Assembly: GCF_000150275.1 (NCBI RefSeq)
Contig: NW_002060976.1
Location: 69,281 to 133,280 of the forward strand
Direction of reading: 5' to 3'
Length of the DNA stretch: 64,000 nt
DNA from: Trichoplax adhaerens
Taxonomy: Eukaryota > Placozoa > Uniplacotomia > Trichoplacea > Trichoplacidae
Part shown: positions 1 through 11,500 of the stretch, piece after piece
Position numbering within the stretch: the stretch's first letter is position 1
Layout: each line of letters opens with the position of its first letter
Program-made: the position numbers and the translations under genes
Notes under the pieces: generated by a model
What the model saw: only the letters and a program-made list of their open reading frames with translations
Database searches by the model: none
What the model was told of the DNA's origin: nothing

Positions 1-966
1 TTCATTTTTTGCCCTACTATCCTTAAAGTCAGCTGAAAAAGCCTTTTTTTTCTAAATTCTATCAGCTAGAGACAATTACTATGTGTGATAATTAGATTTA
101 GATTGGATATACTTTTATAACAATGAATCCATTTTTAGACAATTGTTGCCTTTCTATTAAATAAGCAATCAAGCCATTAACGATAATGCTTTAGCGATCA
201 ATCCTTGGACCAAGGATTATTTCAAAGGTTAAGGATAACTAAAACCAAGGACGAACGCTAGTTTGATCTACGTACAATCAGTACTGTACTATGCAATCGC
301 GATATTTCTGTCCTTAACTACGTAACCAATATCGTCGACGACTTCAACTTAAAATGAAAGATGAATGCTAGTGAATGTTTGATAGTATATTAAGAGGAAA
401 TATCGCCAAAACATCAGTTTAATAATATAAACTATGCATGATAACATAAATAAGTATGATGGTAACGTAACGTAAGAGTTGCTCCAATTTTAAACGCAGG
501 CAGCCTTCCCTTGAAGCAATCCGTGACAATTAGCAATCAACTTAGGGACTTGTCTAATCAAAACCAAAAGCAAAATATCATTTTAAAGCTTCAAGACAGT
601 ATAAAACTAAGCCCCAATGGACGATTTATTCTCTCATTTATTGCGGTAATAGATTGTATGTTAATCATTTGTCACGTAACAGTGCAATATAGATTATTGA
701 TTCCGGCTTTGTGACGATTAATTTATTGATTTGATAGATTAGATCTTGTCTTGCTCTTATTCTTCCTACTAGGCACGTGATTTTTTTTCACGCTATGGTT
801 CAAATGGCGCTATAAGGCAATGATTGTTGTTTAATTGTCTTGTAAATTAGAATTGGGCTCATTGAGTTGGCAAAAAGGACGACTGGATCCGACTACAAAT
901 AAAAATTATTTGTCAACAATTTTCATAGCACTTTCTTGCCTCATCTTACAGGAGGGCCTGAAAGCG
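1..966. other. Upstream flank of OATP copy 1, no gene seen
   Basis: I see no convincing exon here. A 67-codon open stretch at 511-714 has a non-ATG start and no recognisable motif. The segment just before 967 is open in the transporter frame (from about 835) but has no in-frame ATG, so it is probably 5' untranslated sequence or intron. A TATAAGG word lies at 811-817. Confidence 0.5.
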
Positions 967-3837
967 ATGTTTAAAAGTAAACATTTACCGACAACTTCAT
1001 CCAATTCATCCCGTGGTGGTATTTCTACAGCAATGGAGCAAAGGGATGAAAATGATGAAATGGAGGAATCAACCATGTACCGCTATGGGCTGGGTCCATT
1101 TCAACCTCAATGCCTTCAAATTCTTAATCATCGATGGTGGCTAATTACAGTCATTTGCTTGTATATCATCTTTGCCGGAATGCTAATGACTGGATTTTCT
1201 GCGGTAACAGTAACATCATTAGAGAAACGCTATGAGTTGAGAAGCACTGAAACAGGAGCGCTGCCTTCCGCTGGCGAAATTGCCAGCGCCATCATTGGTA
1301 TATTAGCAAGTTATTTCGCTGGTCGACATCATAAAGGAAGATATTTAAGTGTAGGTGCGATCGTTTTGGCGTTAGGGGCTTTGATGTATTCATTGCCTCA
1401 TTTCGTCACGGATCCATACACCGTGGTCAGTTCTTCCACCAATTATAGCGATTTATGTCTAGAAACGCAATCCACACCATCCAATCTATGCGATAAAGAA
1501 TTTCATCATGGCGGACAATCAAACATTCGCTATTTCTTTTACATGTTTCTAGTAGCACAATTACTGATGGGAGCAGGGAATAATTTAATCTGGAATGTTG
1601 GTACGGCTTATATCGATGAAAATGTTCATCCCGTTTCTTCGCCGTTATACATCGCCGTTACTTATACCGTTAGTGTTGTCGGACCTGCTGCGGGCTATAT
1701 TTTAGGAGGAATCTTTTTAAATCGGTACATCAATTGGCCAGAAGCACCACCACCAGGTACAGTTTCTTGCCTCATTGAATTGTTAAATGATCTGTTTAAG
1801 CCATCATTTATTTTATTACTTCATTATTAAGTTAAAAGACAATTTGTAATGATATTATGGGACTCTTTAAAATCCCTATTGCTATATCAAGGTTTAACAC
1901 CATATGATGCACGCTGGATTGGTGCTTGGTGGCTTTGTTTTATCGTCTCTGCTGCTTCTTTAGGATTCATTGCTGTACCTCTTTTTGGATTTCCACGAAA
2001 ATTGCCGGGATATGAAAAGCACAAGCGGCTTCGCGAAGAGATGGCCAATAGTAATGGCCATCGTGATTATGGCATTAACCTGAAAGATTTTATTAAAGCT
2101 AGCCAAGAATTATTTCGAAATAAAGCGTTTGTCTTCCTAACATGCGCTGGAATATTAGAGTATCTCGCTACTATAGGAATCAGTTGGTTTTTTCCTAAAA
2201 TTTTAGAGACACAATTTCGTTTACCTTCTTATGTAGCTAGCTTTACTGTAGGCCTCATCACTGTACCAGGAGGGTGCGTCGGTATGATTTTGGTAAGCTA
2301 GATCAATTGTAATACTCCCCATAGAGATGCTCGAAAGATGAAATTGAGTGTAGTTCATTCAGTTTCGATAGCCACAATTATTTCAAATTAATTCGTGCTA
2401 TTTTCACTTTTCCTTAGGGTGGTATGCTTGTAAGAATTTTTAGAATGAATGGTCGTAAAGCAGCTAAGTTGGCTTGTATTCTTGGTTTTGTTGATTGTGC
2501 TCTATCAGCAGTTTTCTTACTTGGCTGTGATAGTCTTCCATTTGCTGGAGTTAATGCTCCATATACTAGTCATTCATTAACATCGTAAGTAAAAACTTGA
2601 CTCTATCTTATGATCTATATTTCAATTTTTGATATTAACTTGTGTTAATAGAGTTCTCTTGACCATAAATTAGGAATATTAGCTTCAATGAAGTCAATTT
2701 AACTGCGATTTGTAATTCAGGCTGTATGTGCAATAAGGTCGAGTATAATGCTATTTGTGGATCAGATGGAAAAACTTATTACTCTCCTTGTCATGCTGGT
2801 TGCAAGACAAGTTATTTTGATGCGGAAAATTTAACCTATGTAAGACTTACTTACATAGAATTCTAGACGTGCAATAGTCTGTTCTCTAATCAGTATTATT
2901 TTAATATTGCAAAAATTCATGAAATGGATATAAAATTTAAATTGCTCTTTAGTTTCGCATATGATTTTGCTAAATCAGGCTAGGTGTACGATAATTTCTA
3001 TTTACGATATACGTACAGACTATTTCTCTTATCAGTGTCACTATCGTGCAATAATTTATTGCAAGGAAGCGGCATTAAAACTACTTTTTAGTTCACTTGT
3101 GAATGACTAAATCGGAATAGGTTTATAATTTTCTTAAGTGAAAGCTACTTATATCTGCTTCTTTTCACTCTATTAAAGGCTTATCGTAACTGTAGCTGTA
3201 TCCCAAAGGCAAGCGATACCTATTCCAATTATGATGCTATTCAGGGATCGTGCACATCAAATTGCCAAGAATTTAAACCATTCGTTATAGGTATCAGCAT
3301 TGCAATAGTTGCCGTTATGTCGAAAACTGTTCCCTCTACCGAAGCTTTACTACGGTATGTCAGGAAGACTGGAGTATACTTATATTATTCAATACTCTTG
3401 AAATGATTTGATAAAAAAAATAAGTGCGCACTGCGTCAAAGATACAATTGATGTGGTAAATTAATAACATATTAATTGATGATAGATCTGTACCTGAAAA
3501 TCAACGAGTTTATGCTTTGGGCGTCAGTTCAGCTATGATTCGTTTGGCTGGGAATTTACCCGGACCAATCTTAATTGGAGCATTTATCGATTATTCATGT
3601 TTACTCTGGGGCAACGAATGCGATTCCTCGTCGACTTGTTGGTTTTATGACAGTAGAAAGATGGGAATGTACCTTTATATATCCCTAATTATGATCAAGC
3701 TTCTGTCTACTTTCTTATTTATTCTAAGTTGGAGGTATTATAGAAAAGATCAAGGTCTTTCTTCTACAGGAAGTACCCATTTACTCGATTTTAGCCATAA
3801 GAGTGAAGATATCACTCGAGGTAAGGATGCCATTTAA
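967..3837 (+). CDS. Organic anion transporter (OATP/SLCO), tandem copy 1
   Basis: Predicted plasma-membrane uptake carrier of the OATP/SLCO family (12 transmembrane segments, sodium-independent exchange of amphipathic organic anions in known members). Exons: 967-1756, 1892-2292, 2418-2584, 2674-2839, 3179-3354 and 3486-3837, giving about 683 residues, a normal length for the family. All introns are GT-AG with matching phases. Exon 1 covers the first six membrane segments and contains RYGLGPFQP and LLMGAGNNLIW. The family signature D-x-R-W-I-G-A-W-W opens exon 2 (DARWIGAWW). Exon 4 encodes the cysteine-rich extracellular Kazal-like loop (CNKVEYNAICGSDGKTYYSP). The last exon has GNLPGPILIGAFID and the conserved CWFYD. 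ATG 967 is the first in-frame start; ATG 1033 is an alternative. This is the most divergent of the three copies here. Substrate cannot be told from sequence. Confidence 0.9.
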
Positions 3838-5104
3838 ATCTCGAAAGTATTAGACATTGAAATGCTGACTTCCATTGTCGAAAGCATAAAATACTTCTAA
3901 AGAGTTAAATTTTGACTTGATGTACCGTGCAATCATGAATACTTTTGATTGTGATATGACTGTAATTCGATTTTTATAACCGCATTTTCGCCGTATTGGA
4001 TCATGGACTACCTTTAGTAGTCTAGAATTTGATTAGCGCTGGTTGGTACTGAATGAAATACTGTATTAAGATTTAAAATCTTAATTAACTTAATCATGAG
4101 CAATTTTGTCTTTCTTTCTTGCGTATCTCATCTACAATCGTATTGACAATATTTTACTTGCTACATACTTTGCAATTATAATTTATTCCATCTGTCTTTT
4201 ATAAAGCTGATGCCCAGCAATAGAAGGTTTCATTGATAGGCCTTGAGAGTGGCCGCTTTTCAATCATGATAAAATTAATGTCCATTATTCCTTAGCTAAT
4301 GGATATGCTACCGGAGTAGCTAAGTTGTTATACTTTAAAACTTTCTCTCAATATTGACTCGTAAAATTTTGCTTGAAAAATTTAATAAAATGGAATCCGT
4401 TCATACTCCATTTCGGATTGTGATTGCAATATCGACGCAAAATAGATCCTATCCATAAGTAATTATATAATAATAATTATCCTAACGTATGGTATATTAT
4501 TCATTTCAGAAATCTTAAATTAACGATAACAGCTAGCTTAGCGATGTTTAATTCATTTTTTTTTTATATTAAGATTGATCTAACTGTTGCCCTTACCCAT
4601 AGATATTATCGACTTTATGGGTAGTTTAATAAGAGGTTATATTTTACATAGTTTATAATTCCTGTGTTAGTAATTGTGAAGGTCATTGATTACAGTCTAC
4701 TTTATACGCGTACGCGTGTGCGTGGTTGATCTAGCTGAATTTTTAGGGTTCTAACAATGTATCAAGTAGCTCAGTAGGGCTAGTAGCAACTACTGGAACT
4801 ATCCAACAAGATCCATGAACTAACCGTAGTTTTTTAATTACTTTATGAAGCTGCGTCGTTGATACAGACTTCATTTCAGACCATACATTCCAGGGTTAGC
4901 GTTCAGATATGGATTGATCGTACTAAAATTAGATTTTACCCTAGAATGTGCTATATGCCATCTTGTTGTTTCGTCCATTTCATTTTATCCAGATAGATTT
5001 GAGTGCTTGATGAATTTCAACCTCTTTAATCCTTTATTCAGTATAGACGCAAATTTACACAAATGCTTAAGATCGTCCGATTCATTAACTCGATACAAGT
5101 GGTA
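3838..5104. other. Non-coding gap after OATP copy 1
   Basis: AT-rich sequence without an exon I can support. A short run of alternating CG and GT dinucleotides lies near 4707-4721. Presumed 3' untranslated and intergenic DNA. Confidence 0.5.
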
Positions 5105-5590
5105 GCGTTTATCTTGATTGTTAATATAATAAAATTGGAGGGCTGAAGAGTCTACTTTGGAAATGATCAAGCAGCTCCATATAAGTACTAGCGCCTATCT
5201 TGATTGTTGATATAATAAAATTGGAGGGCTGAAGAGTCTACTTTGGAAATGATCAAGCAGCTCCATATAAGTACTAGCGCCTATCTTGATTGTTAATATA
5301 ATAAAATTGGAGGGCTGAAGAGTCTACTTTGGAAATGATCAAGCAGCTCCATATAAGTACTAGCGCCTATCTTGACAGTTAATAGGATGAAATTGGAGAC
5401 CTAAGCAGCTGCATCCAAACAGTAGCGCCATTTCGATAGAATGAAATTGAAGACCTGAAGGACCTGTTTTGGATATGATCAAGCAGCTCCGTACCAGTAC
5501 CCGTACCAGTAGTAGCGCCAATCTTGATAAAGTGAAATTGGGACCTTCAGAGTCTGCTGTTCAATTGATCAAGCAACTCCATGCAAGCAC
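5105..5590. repeat. 86-bp tandem repeat, three clean plus about three decayed copies
   Basis: Units start at 5105, 5191, 5277 and 5363, exactly 86 bases apart, each beginning gcgcctatcttgattgtt (gcgttt in the first). The first three differ at only a few positions. From 5363 on, the copies become shorter and diverged: they restart with gcgcc near 5429 and 5515 and still carry tgatcaagcag/tgatcaagcaa. Every unit contains agtctact..ggaaatgatcaagcagctcc. No open frame runs through the units, so this looks like a minisatellite. Confidence 0.9.
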
Positions 5591-8536
5591 TTAAACTTAG
5601 ATATTACCTGACTAATACCTATACTGTCATCCTAAAATGGAACACATTTTCTATATATCTAAAGTCAGAAGGATACTATTTCGAATTGATCCCTGACTAC
5701 GAACCAGCGACTCGCCGTCACTTTTTATTGACCTAAAATAGTATGTTACTGTTGTACAGTATATTCTCCGTAGCTCATCTGAGCGCAGGCCAAATTACAT
5801 GCGTACTTGCCCTAGTACAAGCCTTCCAAAAAACTTTTATTTCTTGTCAACAATCAAAAGTTGACCAAGATTTCGAGCTTGGAATGAAATTTTACCGTTG
5901 CCTTTTAATGCTCTGATTACCTCAAATCACTCCCTTCCAAGCTATTCTGCTCACTTGATCTACCGAGATCAGATCCACGCGCCAACTGGAATCATTTTAG
6001 CGACGTCCAGAAGGCAGGGCCAGTGATGCTCATGCATAGGTACAGTGTCAAATGCAGGTAACTTTATGGAATTTGGCCCTAGCCTTTTATGCATGGATAC
6101 CTCCAGCTCTGATTAACGTGGATATCCGATCCCAACCATATGAAATGACTTTTGCCTCTAGATCCATGACCCTAACCATGCATCTAGAGGCAAAATACTT
6201 CCAATTGTAGGGCCAGATATCCATTTTGATCCAATACCTGCAATTGCTCCTTTCAAAAGTTATTTTGGCAACGTTATCCCACGACTATCATTCCACAGTC
6301 ACGGTGATAATTGGCGTAGCACCAGCAACGCTTAAACAGAGGTTCCTTCTGTCGAGAACCCATAGCAGAATAGAGAAATTTACAGATACCAAAGACTGCT
6401 AAAGAGAAATCATCGACTTTTGAGGTATCTAGCAGTCCAAGACGATACGAAACTGACAGTAAAAATAAATAATAAGGGGAAAATCAACTTCAAGTGTCTT
6501 TAACACAAGGTATGCCAAGGTGTTTGAAACAGTACCCTACAGTAGACTAATGGTTGTATCATAGTAATCAGTCAATCACTTCGGTAGGAGGAAAGTGTGG
6601 AACAAAACTTTTTACAGTATCACAGTACAGTACGTACTGTACTTTTGGTACTACTTGTACTGTACACTGTACAGTACAGTACAAGTGTACAGGACTCAAT
6701 ACAGTATAGTATACGCTACAGTACAGTATAGGGGTATTGCTTTGATTCTAGTACTAAAGCATACCAAAAACCAACCGGTCCGGTAGGCTCATTCACTCCA
6801 ACGTTGCCATAGACATTGACGAAGGATTTTCGCCATTTTGGCTACCTTGGACAAATTATTGACTGCAAGGCCATTTTACTCACTAATTAAAGCGTTGAAT
6901 TTCACCTACTGTCGCCAAGATTGGCTGCCAACGCTTGAAATTGTATCATGACGACAAAGTAATGGTACTATTGGATCTAGGGTGATACGTGCTATCTTGC
7001 AATCGTCTGTTTCTTATTGTTGATGGACATAAACCTAATCGAAACGGATGTTCAATTAACTCGGGATTATCGTGCAAGTCCAAGGCATAGAATCGACGTA
7101 GTGGCCAATTTTGCTGGTTTTATCTCGCCTTAGTCAATGAGAGAAGGCAGTGACGACGATGGCAAACGTCAGCTGGAAAAGGAAAGAATGTACGGTAAGG
7201 AAGCCATAGATCCTAGTCGATGATGAGACTTTGCCGATGATCATCTTGGAGAGGAAAGAGGGAATACCTCAACCCTCTCAGCTTAATTATTATACTACAG
7301 TTTTATTCAGCGATAATTACACTAAATAGGTATCAATTCGGTGAAATGATCACTTCGATCCATGCTAGTATATCTTGAACTTCTACATTGCAAAAGGACT
7401 TACTAGCGATGATGCACTTCAATTCACAAATGAGTATATCCAATTGAGATTGGATTTTAGTTTATTGACAGTGCCCACAAATAATGGCAAAATCCGGCAT
7501 ACATAAGTGATTTTGCTATTGTGTCTGTTGTACTGTGTCCTATCCTTAACGACTAGTGAACTCAATAATGACTGCCAAATCAATCAGTTGCACCAATGAT
7601 TGAGAAAGTCAATAAAATATTCAACTTACTGATAATGGAAGTACTTAGGTATGAATAAACCTGTATCTAGGCGAGAGAGTGTTTGAAATCATGACTCACA
7701 GTACATCATGCCTTGGATGACATTCAACTCCATGGCAAAGCAGTCAGTCGTAATGGTCAGACTAAATCCGATAAAGAATAAGACCATTGATTTGATTTTA
7801 ATTCAAATTTCACTTCTCTCTGCCTATTTCCAAATATTTTACCTTCACCTAACATCATAAATCATAATAGTTCTAATTAATAGAGTGCTTGCCCCGGATG
7901 ACTGCACGACAAGTTAATTACGTAGATCGTCATTCTTGACTTTGTCTTATTATAATTACAATTTCAATACCATTATATAATACCGACCGAGTCATCTATA
8001 ATTAATAAAAGGAATGGGCTTCATTAAATGAAGGCTATAAAGAATACCCTAGCATCGGTCTTCTTTGCTTTTCGGCTATAGTACTGTAGGCCTGTATAAT
8101 TAGATTCAATTCCACAACTACTGTAGTTTGGCGTAACTCAAATGCATTAATTAGATTGATGTTACTGTGCATTTATTGTTGGAAGTACATCTTAAAGAGT
8201 TTAAATAAGAGTATGAAATGCATGATATTAACTAATTCTCAAATACCATCTGTAATGCCTAATTCTTCATCCTTTGATGGAGTAGTTATTTTAATCATCT
8301 TATAACGCGAATGGTGTAGAAGGTATGACTCATATATTCATATACGTTAGACTCTATATCCTGACTTAGCAAAAGGAATGTTGTGCATGCAACTAGAAGA
8401 CCTGGAGACATTGTTAAACATTCCACGATCTGCTTTCAATAAATAGAGTATTCAATCAAACAAAATAATTAAAAAATCGTCATGCACTTTTTTGTGCCTA
8501 CAGATTTTGTTATAGAGTATTAAAATCAAGTGGATA
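5591..8536. other. Non-coding gap with palindrome-rich block
   Basis: No exon could be supported. The block 6610-6730 is dense in the mutually palindromic words GTACAGTA and TACTGTAC. The rest is AT-rich and presumably contains the promoter of the gene starting at 8537. I could not place a core promoter. Confidence 0.45.
6610..6730. repeat. Palindromic GTAC / TACAGTA-rich tract
   Basis: Within about 120 bases the sequence alternates acagtacagtacgtactgta, cttgtactgtacactg, tacagtacagtacaagtgta and ctacagtacagtata. These words are reverse complements of each other, so the tract can fold into overlapping hairpins. An open frame across it is explained by the low-complexity sequence. Confidence 0.7.
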
Positions 8537-11500
8537 ATGTTTATTTCATTTTTACCATTTCTTATCTACAAGGATAAAGAAGATGTACATCTAATAAATA
8601 TCGACAAGTTTATCAAGGAAAAGGTAAGAATCTGTCTGATTGACCAAATTGTTCGGTTTTTGTATTAATGACTAGCAAGTCAATTTTCATGACATAACAT
8701 GTGTCGTGAATTGACCTACTTGTGCTCAATAACATCTAGATAGATACACTTAGATTAACAATTTTAAGTTCCGCTCATAAATATGAGACTGATAATATTT
8801 TATTCCTTAGTGCCTAGTTGAAATATAAAAGTTACATTGCATTCTTTTTTCTGTTATTTTAGAATAAGGTGTATAGGGGCTTAGATAGCCGTACCGCATT
8901 TGAAAAGCTTTATAATGAATTACAGCTACAATGCAAATTGTATATAACAAAGTTGGATTCCCAAAGCTGGCGCAGTTTAATCTTAAGTCTGAGTAGAAAT
9001 CGACATTCATCTTTGTCGATAATATCTGTTGGACTTCTTATCGTTGCCATTTGCATGCTCGTCTTAGCGTCTATATTCAGTAGTACTGTGTAAGTACTGA
9101 ATAGCTTGTTAACTGTGAACGCGATAACGCCATAACATAACTGTAAGATGTTTGTGTTAGACGGATAAATTGTAAATGCCCACTAGTAAATGTTCATGAA
9201 TACAGTTCCTTTCTTCAAAATTTTTCAAATGTCAATGAATATACTTCTCTTATTGATCGCAAATGTAGCCTATGCAGGAATGAGATTAGTTTCAAACTCA
9301 TTTAAACTTTCTGTTTGTATATTGCAGGAACCATGTCGTAGAAATACTTATTTTGACCATGTTTGGTGTTGTCAATGTTTATATTGCTATTAAAGAGGAA
9401 AAATTACGAAGAACTGAAAGAGCTCGGCGCATGCTAGATATTCTTAGCGAAAACTTCGGTATTTTACCCCACTACAAAAAATACTACAAATTAGTTTACT
9501 GTATCCAAATTAGAGAACGGCTTGATTATACGAAAATGCATTTCCCAACACTTTTACTTTCGATGCATATTAAGTTACTGACTTAACAAGCCTGCAATAT
9601 CATACTTATTTAGGGCGTTAAAGTAGTGTTCATTACATAAAAGATATAAGCCTTCAACTTAACATTGTTAATTGGAATTTGTTGTATGCGCTATAAACCA
9701 AACGATGCTATTGGTTTCTAGTTTAGTCGTATTTGTGTCAATGTATCTTATTATTGTGTCTACCCGTAGTAAAACGTTTGTCATTGCTATTTGTTAGGTG
9801 ACGAGGGCAAATCATTCCGTGGAGACATCTCATATATCAGTAAAGACCGCCCTATTAATCATTCATTCAAAATGGTTTGGGCTTATCGTGATGGAAATAT
9901 TGTTAATTTACCCCAAAATTTGCTCGTAGAAGAGGACGTAATCTTATTGGCGCCTGGACAAACAGCCCCAATCAAAGTTTGTAAGGTATTTAAACACGAT
10001 CCATTCTTACATGTTGTATACTTACTTTATCATGAATCGAAATGATTTTAAAAAATCAGCCATTCAAAAATTTTCCTAGCTTGATTCATCCTGGAAGAAA
10101 TCTGCATGTGTTCTCGATGCAGACCAAACGTTTACTTTATTGGAAAATGCACCTGATATAGGTGGTGAATGTCTAGACTTTCGTGGAAATTTCCTAGTTC
10201 TGGAATCATTTCTTGCAAATCTCTCAAGGTAAATAGCACTATGAGCTCAACAGGACTAATGCAAGTACATTTTATTCCTTTAATTTTATTAATACTGCTA
10301 TTATATTATACCCATGTGGCCATTAGAGATGAATTGCTTGATGTCGACAAGAAACCTGTTTCTCCCGTGGAAAATGGTCAATATTGGATTATACAAGAAG
10401 CTATGTTTAAATATATTGTACCTCTACTGTCGGTAATGAGATAGCTTATGTTTTTTGCAGTTGTCAATATCCTGTTGAGCACCGTTATTGATTGAAACTC
10501 TGTAATCCATAGTGCGCTTCAATATTATGCAATGCTCTAAGATTGATCTTAATTCCTGATGATGTCGGTCCGTGGTGGCATGTAATGTTAACATTGCAGG
10601 TGACAAAATGGAATCAATGTGATAGATGATCATGCTAATTAAGCATTCTCGCTATACTGCGTCTGACTAGAATGCATGCAATAATGTGAAGAAATGACTT
10701 GTAACTTCGTTGTAGGTGTACGTAATCATACCATACTTGCCATTATTTTATCCCATCTTTTGGACTGTGGGTAATATATACGGCGTTGCTAAAGTATTGA
10801 ATACATTAAACAATCCGGAGGATGTAGAGGTAAGAGAACATTTGTTAAATGTTGTTAGAAGAGTATGCACCTATTAAGAGTAATCGGTATATTTTTATTA
10901 ATTTGCTGTTTACAGTGGAAAGTGGTATTTCGTACGTTTTGGGAAATAGTTCAAGGATCGAGTCAATTTCTGCCTAGATCATGCAATATTGTTCATCTCT
11001 TGGGAAGAGTCACAGTTAGTAAAAAAATGCATCAAGTTGTAATAGCTGTTCACACCAGTTTTCTGTATAAATCACTAGTATTAACTTTCTGATATTCTAT
11101 TTTAGTCCTTCTGTTGCATGGATCAACAGTCGCTTTTATCACCTCCCAATCCTTCTGTTAGTAAAGTTGTATTTCCTGATCCTGACAACGACCGTCAAAT
11201 AGAAGAGCGAATTTCAGTTAATACTTTCAATTCAGGTTAGAATTGGAATTATTTGATCTTAAACTTAATTTCTTTGTGAAGTGCAAACTTACACAAACTA
11301 CCGTAATTCTTTAGATGGAAGTAAAGTTTCTTCACAATATTCGGAATCGGCTACAAATGAAAACCCAGATATCGAAATGAAAGGTTACAAAGTTTAAATT
11401 GATATTTCCTTTAACTAGTAACTAATTTTGGGATTAATTTCTCCTTTTATACTATTCTAGATGCCAATGTTATAAGTCATGTAAAAGTGCTAGATTTATC

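Noticed and set aside
511-714. 67-codon open frame upstream of OATP copy 1
   Set aside because: Non-ATG start, no motif, no splice context.
4985-5170. Overlapping open frames at the start of the tandem repeat
   Set aside because: The frame comes from the 86-bp repeat and its flank; opposite-strand frames overlap with no motif.
6610-6730. CRISPR-like or inverted-repeat transposon end
   Set aside because: No regular spacers, no transposase, no matching second end; eukaryotic context.
6595-6786. Open frame rich in Y, V and Q
   Set aside because: Arises from low-complexity palindromic GTAC sequence.
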